From Bacteroidales bacterium (GTDB taxonomy: Bacteria > Bacteroidota > Bacteroidia > Bacteroidales > VadinHA17), in the NCBI GenBank assembly GCA_003155705.1, contig PMEC01000119.1, positions 21,391 through 32,836 of the forward strand: a stretch of 11,446 bases of DNA. The letters run 5' to 3'. The notes below the pieces were generated by a model that was not told where the DNA came from, did no database searches, and saw only the letters and a list, made by a program, of their open reading frames with translations. This document shows positions 7,002 through 11,446 of the stretch, piece by piece. The position numbers were made by a program, and so were the translations under genes. Every line of letters starts with the position of its first letter. The first letter of the stretch is position 1.

Positions 7002-7016
7002 ATGGAAAAAGATAAG

Positions 7017-8744
7017 ATGAAAAAGGCAATAATATTATTGATAGTAATTGTTTTGAATTTCTTTTTTTTACAATCTTGTAATAAAAAGACCTATTCGGCC
7101 AAATCAGGCATGAGAATTACTGAAAATTATGATTCTACAGCATTTGATTATGTTTTTACAGAAGCTCTAAAACAAAAATTTCTTGGTAACGCGGGAGATG
7201 CTCTAAAATACCTTGAGCAATGTGTTAAAATTAATCCCCAAAGCGATGCTGCATACTTTGAAATGGCACAGATTGCACTTGTCCTTTCAGATAAAAACGG
7301 AAAGAAATTTGCTCTGAAAGCAGTTAGCCTGAATGAAAAGAATATCTGGTATCTTACTTTGGTTGCAGACATTTATTATCAGGAAAAGATTCTTGATAGC
7401 GCTATAATATATTATGAAAAAGCAGTCAGATATTTTCCAGATAAGGAAAATATAAAACTTAATCTTGCAAATCTGTATTCTGAGAAATTACAATACAACA
7501 AAGCTGAAGAGATATATAATTATTTTGAAAAGAAATACGGCATAACAGAAACAACAACACTTTCAATTATAAAAAATCTGATAAATTCCGGAAATTTAAA
7601 AAAAGCGGAAGAGAAGGTTCAGGAACTGCTGAAAAATGCGCCAGATGAAGTTTTGTACAGTGGTCTACTAGCAGAAATTTATCGAAAAAACGGGGAAAAG
7701 ACAAAAGCTATTTCGGTTTATAAAAAGTTATTGGAAAAAGAACCAAATAATCCGGAAACATTACTCTCTTTAAGTGATTTTTTATTAAGCGAAAAACAAT
7801 ATGATGACCTTTTTCCTGTACTTAACAAAGTAATTTTAAATGATAGCATATCCCGGGAAAACAAAATTGCTCTTTTTTCAAAGATCATAAGCGATAGCAG
7901 TCTTATCAGATTGAGGTCAGATGATGTTGAGCTCGCACTGATAGTTTTGGAAACAGACAATAAAAAAGATAATATTATAATTCTTCTCAGACCACAATTT
8001 TATCAAAACCAAAACAATATTTCAAAAGCAGTAAAAAGACTTGAAGAAATTATTGAGGAACAGCCGGAAAATTATTATGCATGGGAAAGAGTTTTATTTC
8101 TTTATTCGGAGACGAAGGATTGGGATAAATTATTGAAAATGGGAGAAGAATGCGCGACTAAATTTAACAGATCTTGTATTGCAAAAGTTCTTTATGCAAG
8201 TGCGGCAATTGAAAAAGGAAAATTAGATGTGGCCGAAGAAGAGTTACGGAAATCAAAAATACTCGCTGGCAGTGATACAAGTATGCTTATACAAGTACTT
8301 GTAATGGATGCAGATGTTTCTTATAGAAAAAAGGAATACACTAAAAGTTTTGAAACATTTAAGGAAGCGCTTAAACTCAACCCGGAGGATGTAATTATTT
8401 TAAATAATTATGCATATTACCTGGCAGAACAAGGACAAGAATTAAAAGAGGCCGAGAGAATGATAAAGATAGTAATTGAAAAGGAAAGAGGGAATACTAC
8501 CTATCTGGATACATACGCCTGGGTTTTATACAAAAGAGGACATTTTAAAGAGGCGGAAAAAATACTGGAAATGGTTATTAACAAAGGTGAAAAGGCTGAT
8601 GCTGAATGGTATGAACATCTGGGTTATACTGAAAAAGCTTTAAAGGACTGCGATAAAGCTATTGAATTCTGGAAATTAGCAGTTAAATATGATAGCAGAA
8701 AGAATGTGCTTTTAAATGAAATCGAAAATTGCAAAAATCATTAA
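7017..8744 (+). CDS. Tetratricopeptide-repeat lipoprotein
   Basis: I start this gene at ATG 7017 because it gives a textbook lipoprotein signal: MKKAIILLIVIVLNFFFLQSC, lipobox L-Q-S-C with C21. ATG 7002 adds five residues and is possible; the earlier ATG at 6864 would add 51 residues from a dut-like remnant. The mature protein (about 555 residues) is almost all helical TPR units, e.g. GDALKYLEQCVKINPQSDAA, DSAIIYYEKAVRYFPDKENI, TKAISVYKKLLEKEPNNPE, and near the C-terminus SFETFKEALKLNPEDVIIL, with further units to the end. TPR arrays bind partner proteins; as an envelope lipoprotein next to DUF4292 and EnvC-like genes it is probably a scaffold in envelope assembly, which is inference. Its stop overlaps the next gene by 16 bases, suggesting translational coupling. 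GGAAA at 7004-7008 may be a weak ribosome binding site. Confidence 0.88.
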   Translation: MKKAIILLIVIVLNFFFLQSCNKKTYSAKSGMRITENYDSTAFDYVFTEALKQKFLGNAGDALKYLEQCVKINPQSDAAYFEMAQIALVLSDKNGKKFALKAVSLNEKNIWYLTLVADIYYQEKILDSAIIYYEKAVRYFPDKENIKLNLANLYSEKLQYNKAEEIYNYFEKKYGITETTTLSIIKNLINSGNLKKAEEKVQELLKNAPDEVLYSGLLAEIYRKNGEKTKAISVYKKLLEKEPNNPETLLSLSDFLLSEKQYDDLFPVLNKVILNDSISRENKIALFSKIISDSSLIRLRSDDVELALIVLETDNKKDNIIILLRPQFYQNQNNISKAVKRLEEIIEEQPENYYAWERVLFLYSETKDWDKLLKMGEECATKFNRSCIAKVLYASAAIEKGKLDVAEEELRKSKILAGSDTSMLIQVLVMDADVSYRKKEYTKSFETFKEALKLNPEDVIILNNYAYYLAEQGQELKEAERMIKIVIEKERGNTTYLDTYAWVLYKRGHFKEAEKILEMVINKGEKADAEWYEHLGYTEKALKDCDKAIEFWKLAVKYDSRKNVLLNEIENCKNH

Positions 8745-9481
8745 TAATTATATTATTGATTTTCCAAACAGGATGTACTGCAAAACGAATTGTTTCCGGG
8801 AGTTCATTTAATTCAAATATTAGTTCTGTTGAAGATATCATTAACAAAGTTAAAAATAACAATATCTCAAATGAAGGCTTTTTTATTGAAAAAGGGAATC
8901 TGTACATAAAAAGGAAAGAAGATTTTAATAGATTTATTTTTAATTGTAAGTTTCAGAAACCAGATAAATATCTGTTTAGCTTTAGAAATAATGCAGGAAT
9001 TGAAGGAGCCAGAATGTACATAACGAAAGATACTTTAGTGATAAATGACAGAATTGAGAAAAAATTATTGTATGGAAAACCCGAAGATATGGAGCGAGTA
9101 TATGGAATACCTTATTTTGTGTTAAATAAATTATTCGGAGATTTGGATTTTGGAGAGAATGTTAATAACAGTTTTGAAAAAGATGAGAATAAAATATTTT
9201 TGACCCAACAAAGCGAAAATGGTGTATGGAAATCATATCTGGATACTAAAAATGAAAAAGTAAAATCAACCGAATTTTTAGAAAAAAATAGAGGGAAGAT
9301 TATAGAAATCATATATTCAAAATTTGGGAAAGACAGAGGACATTTTCCGGAAGATATAGATTTTAAGGATATTACTAAGGGAATTAATACTCATATACAT
9401 ATAAGTAAAATGGTAATTCCCTGGAATGGTGAAATTGAGTTTATTCCTGGCAAGGGATATATAAAAGAAGAAATTAAATGA
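8729..9481 (+). CDS. DUF4292 family lipoprotein
   Basis: A 250-residue lipoprotein. Start is TTG at 8729: an in-frame TGA lies 10 bases upstream (8717-8719), and no ATG precedes the signal peptide, MQKSLIIILLIFQTGC with lipobox Cys16. The nearby ATG at 8716 is in another frame. The body looks like DUF4292, a Bacteroidota family with a LolA/LppX-like half-barrel fold: alternating strands such as FIEKGNLYIKRKEDFNRFIF, then the central KPDKYLFSFRNNAGIEGARM and ITKDTLVINDRIEKKLLYG, which correspond to the family's 'function of residue Gly-Ile-Glu ... T-D-S/T' core, and a C-terminal half with IEIIYSKFG. Related folds carry lipids or lipoproteins through the periplasm; no function is established for DUF4292. 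It overlaps the TPR gene by 16 bases and the EnvC-like gene by 4 (ATGA), so all three are probably translated together. Confidence 0.82.
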   Translation: MQKSLIIILLIFQTGCTAKRIVSGSSFNSNISSVEDIINKVKNNNISNEGFFIEKGNLYIKRKEDFNRFIFNCKFQKPDKYLFSFRNNAGIEGARMYITKDTLVINDRIEKKLLYGKPEDMERVYGIPYFVLNKLFGDLDFGENVNNSFEKDENKIFLTQQSENGVWKSYLDTKNEKVKSTEFLEKNRGKIIEIIYSKFGKDRGHFPEDIDFKDITKGINTHIHISKMVIPWNGEIEFIPGKGYIKEEIK

Positions 9482-10656
9482 AAGTAGGCTTAATTATATT
9501 TCTAAGCATAATATTTATTCCATTTGTTACAGGACAAACAAGGAAAGATCTTGAAGATCAAAGAAAGAAAACACTTGAAGAAATATCCTCTGTAGATAAC
9601 CTATTAAAAGAGACAGAAAAAGAAAAAAATTCTGGCATTAATCAATTAAAAATAATCGGAAATAAACTGGTTTTGCGTGAGAAAGTAATTTCTGGTATAA
9701 AAGATGAAATTACTCTGCTGACAAATAGAATAGAATTAAATTCAATAGCAGTAGATCTAATGGAAAAAGACCTTGTCGTTATGAGAAGGGATTATGCAAA
9801 GACTATCATTAATTCTTATAAAGCAAAAAAGGGAAATCCGGAAATTGGATATATACTGTCTGCGAAAGATTTCAATCAGGGATATAAAAGAATAAAATAC
9901 CTTCAACAGGTTACAAAGTTCAGACATCAGCAGGCTGAATTAATTATTGAATTAATGGATCAGATTGAAAAATCAAAAGCTAAGCTACAGGAGGATCTGA
10001 TTAATGTGTCTGATCTGAAAAACCGTGAAGAAGGACAAAAGAGGCTGCTTCAACAGGAACAAAATAAAAAAAGACAAATTGTTAATTCATTGGGAAGTAA
10101 AGAAAAAAAATTGCAAAAGGAATTAGATGAAAAGAAAAGAATAGCACAAAAAATTGAAGAGGAAATTGAAAAAATTATTCAGGAAGAGAAGAAAAAAGCT
10201 TTAAAAGCGGAATTAAATCCCGAGATGAAGTTAATTGGAGAAAGTTTTGCTGAAAACAAAGGAAGACTTCCCTGGCCCGTTGAAAAAGGAGTCATTACCA
10301 GTCAGTTCGGTTTACAGCAGCACCCTGTCCTTACTTATGTTACGGAAGATAATATAGGAATAGAAATTACAAATTTAGGAAAAACAAAAGTCAGAAGTAT
10401 TTTTAAAGGACAGGTTATGAAAGTATTTGCAATATCAGGAGCAAATTGGGGTATTATTATCAGGCACGGTAAATTCCTTACAGTTTATCAGAATTTGGTT
10501 AATATAATAGTAAAACAAGGAGATATGGTTGGTTTAAAGCAGGAAATAGGAGAAGTTTTTTGCGATATAGATAACGGATCAAAATCAGTACTAAAATTTA
10601 TGATTTTTCAGGAAAAGTACCTTGATCCTGAAATATGGATTTCAAAAAAGAGATAA
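9478..10656 (+). CDS. EnvC-like murein hydrolase activator (degenerate M23/LytM domain)
   Basis: A 392-residue periplasmic protein. It has a signal peptide (about 1-19, ending VTGQ), a long charged coiled coil (about 20-245), and a C-terminal LytM/peptidase M23-type domain (about 264-390, from LPWPVEKGVITSQFG). Active M23 enzymes bind zinc through H-x-x-x-D and H-x-H. Here the GID-type motif reads NIGIEI (N292, E296 for His and Asp), the YxHL motif reads YQNL (N339 for His), and the HFE-type motif reads LKFMI (K373). H282 (in QQHPVL) and H330 remain but cannot make the usual site. Lack of ligands fits EnvC-type proteins, which do not cleave peptidoglycan but activate amidases during daughter-cell separation. 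Start ATG overlaps the DUF4292 stop by 4 bases. Function as an amidase activator is inferred from architecture; no amidase or ftsEX is in the window. Confidence 0.9.
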   Translation: MKVGLIIFLSIIFIPFVTGQTRKDLEDQRKKTLEEISSVDNLLKETEKEKNSGINQLKIIGNKLVLREKVISGIKDEITLLTNRIELNSIAVDLMEKDLVVMRRDYAKTIINSYKAKKGNPEIGYILSAKDFNQGYKRIKYLQQVTKFRHQQAELIIELMDQIEKSKAKLQEDLINVSDLKNREEGQKRLLQQEQNKKRQIVNSLGSKEKKLQKELDEKKRIAQKIEEEIEKIIQEEKKKALKAELNPEMKLIGESFAENKGRLPWPVEKGVITSQFGLQQHPVLTYVTEDNIGIEITNLGKTKVRSIFKGQVMKVFAISGANWGIIIRHGKFLTVYQNLVNIIVKQGDMVGLKQEIGEVFCDIDNGSKSVLKFMIFQEKYLDPEIWISKKR

Positions 10657-10710
10657 TTTTTTGAAACAAATTATTTTAAATTCAGTATAAAGTATCACTG
10701 ATAACTGATT

Positions 10711-11115
10711 ATGAATAAAAAGTTTAAAATTGAATCAAATATTTTAAATCTAAGAATTGTTGAAAATGCAATAGATGAGATTTCAACAGAAATAGGATTC
10801 AATCAGGATAATTACGGAAAAATTCTTGTTTCGACCCTGGAGGCGGTAAACAACGCAATTATTCACGGGAATAAAAAAGATGAATCAAAAAGTGTTGAAA
10901 TTGAAATCTCGTTTAAAAGAAACATTCTTAGAGTCAGCGTCTCGGATGAAGGAAAGGGATTCAAGCCTAAGGAAATTCCTGACCCAACTAAACCGGAGAA
11001 TATTGAAAACCTTAGTGGGCGTGGAGTATTTTTAATGTCAAAGCTGGCAGATAAAATAGAATTTAATGAAATAGGAAATAAAGTAACAATGTCTTTTAAA
11101 GATATAAAAACTTGA
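10711..11115 (+). CDS. RsbW-like ATP-binding protein (HATPase_c_2, anti-sigma/serine kinase type)
   Basis: A 134-residue cytoplasmic GHKL ATPase domain protein. The N box is EAVNNAIIHGN (E44, N47, N48), the G1 box is DEGKGF (D79-F84) and the G2 box is GRGVFLM (103-109), all intact, so ATP/Mg binding is expected. There is no histidine-phosphotransfer or sensor domain. This is the architecture of RsbW/SpoIIAB anti-sigma kinases, which phosphorylate a partner STAS protein and bind a sigma factor. Neither partner is in the window, so the target is unknown. It starts 54 bases after the EnvC-like gene, in which I see no strong promoter or terminator, and its stop overlaps the ybeY start (TTGA). An RsbW-like gene next to ybeY is, from general knowledge, a recurrent Bacteroidota arrangement, which points to a conserved but unassigned role. 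Confidence 0.9.
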   Translation: MNKKFKIESNILNLRIVENAIDEISTEIGFNQDNYGKILVSTLEAVNNAIIHGNKKDESKSVEIEISFKRNILRVSVSDEGKGFKPKEIPDPTKPENIENLSGRGVFLMSKLADKIEFNEIGNKVTMSFKDIKT

Positions 11116-11446
11116 AAATTAAAATTTTCTATGATAATATTGACTTCCGGGTAAGGGGCTGGAGAAAAATAGAAAAATTAGTTAAAAAGGTCATTTCGAA
11201 AGAAAATAAAATTTCGGGTGACCTTAATTTTATTGTTACAAATGATAAAACACTGAAAAAGATAAATATTAAATATTTAAAACATAATTTCAATACAGAT
11301 GTTATAAGTTTTAATTACGAAAATCAAGGAAATTTATCTGGAGAAATTTACGTAAGTATTGATACTGTAAAAAGAAATGCTAAAAACTATAAAGTTAGTT
11401 ATAGAATTGAATTAGTGAGGGTAATGATTCATGGAGTTTTACATAT
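11112..11446 (+). CDS. ybeY: Endoribonuclease YbeY (3' end outside window)
   Basis: Zinc-dependent endoribonuclease that acts in 16S rRNA 3'-end maturation and ribosome quality control. The first 111 codons are visible. Family signatures: NTDVISF (the TDVLSF motif, residues 61-67), SGEIYVSID (GDI/EIxIS motif), and the start of the zinc site, MIHGVLH (H107, H111); the third His of H-x3-H-x5-H lies past the window edge. The start is TTG at 11112, overlapping the stop of the RsbW-like gene as TTGA; the nearest ATG (11131) is in a different frame. The N-terminus KIKIFYDNIDFRV resembles Bacteroidota YbeY. The gene is very AT-rich, Lys/Asn/Ile-heavy. It is not in the ORFs with conventional length cut-offs because the stop is beyond base 11446. 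Confidence in family is high. Confidence 0.94.
   Translation, partial: MKIKIFYDNIDFRVRGWRKIEKLVKKVISKENKISGDLNFIVTNDKTLKKINIKYLKHNFNTDVISFNYENQGNLSGEIYVSIDTVKRNAKNYKVSYRIELVRVMIHGVLH

Larger units (their letters stand above)
6622..7016. other. 395-base gap without an intact gene
   Basis: This stretch separates the divergent isomerase and TPR genes. It contains, left to right, a minus-strand -7 box, a cluster of TTCAAT repeats, a plus-strand -7 box, an AT-only inverted repeat, and a 46-codon dut-like remnant. The roughly 40 bases next to the isomerase start (6622-6663) appear to be its leader. I see no tRNA or structured RNA here, and no riboswitch I recognise. Confidence 0.6.

Noticed and set aside
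1..11446. CRISPR array, tRNA/rRNA gene, insertion sequence or prophage
   Set aside because: No regularly spaced repeats, cloverleaf-type sequence, transposase/integrase motifs or flanking terminal repeats were seen.

Overview
The window looks like chromosomal core-genome sequence from an AT-rich member of the Bacteroidota, most likely of the Bacteroidales/Marinilabiliales type. The evidence is the family content and gene neighbourhoods (DUF4292 lipoprotein next to an EnvC-like protein; an RsbW-like ATPase overlapping ybeY), weak or absent Shine-Dalgarno sequences, two TTG starts in overlapping genes, and TAnnTTTG-type -7 boxes in the intergenic gaps. I see no tRNA, rRNA, CRISPR array, transposase, integrase or phage gene.

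Layout. (1) Bases 1-3449, plus strand: a tight cluster of nadA (5' end outside the window), a large secreted MORN_2/YwqK-repeat protein, and ruvB, with gaps of 3 and 11 bases. (2) Bases 3490-4708: a minus-strand Crp/Fnr-type regulator and a divergent plus-strand OsmC-like protein sharing a 91-base intergenic region. (3) Bases 4740-6621, minus strand: a cyclophilin-type peptidyl-prolyl isomerase lipoprotein followed 25 bases later by pheS. (4) Bases 6622-7016: a 395-base stretch without an intact gene. It holds two candidate divergent promoters, short repeats, and what reads as the N-terminal 46 or so codons of a dUTPase gene (dut) cut off and joined in frame to the next gene. (5) Bases 7017-11446, plus strand: an overlapping cluster of TPR lipoprotein, DUF4292 lipoprotein, EnvC-like coiled-coil/LytM protein, RsbW-like ATPase and ybeY (3' end outside the window).

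How they fit together. The block from 7017 to 10656 is an envelope module: two lipoproteins and a periplasmic murein-hydrolase-activator-like protein, translated from overlapping frames. The last two genes link a regulatory ATPase to 16S rRNA/ribosome maturation. The left part is housekeeping: NAD synthesis, Holliday junction branch migration, Phe-tRNA charging. The middle has a redox flavour, with an Fnr-like regulator facing an OsmC-fold protein.

I did not find a convincing new defence or mobile system. The observations most worth following are the dut remnant fused upstream of the TPR lipoprotein, the Fnr-like regulator lacking one of the usual cluster cysteines, the LytM domain with its metal ligands substituted, and the long MORN_2 repeat protein between nadA and ruvB.
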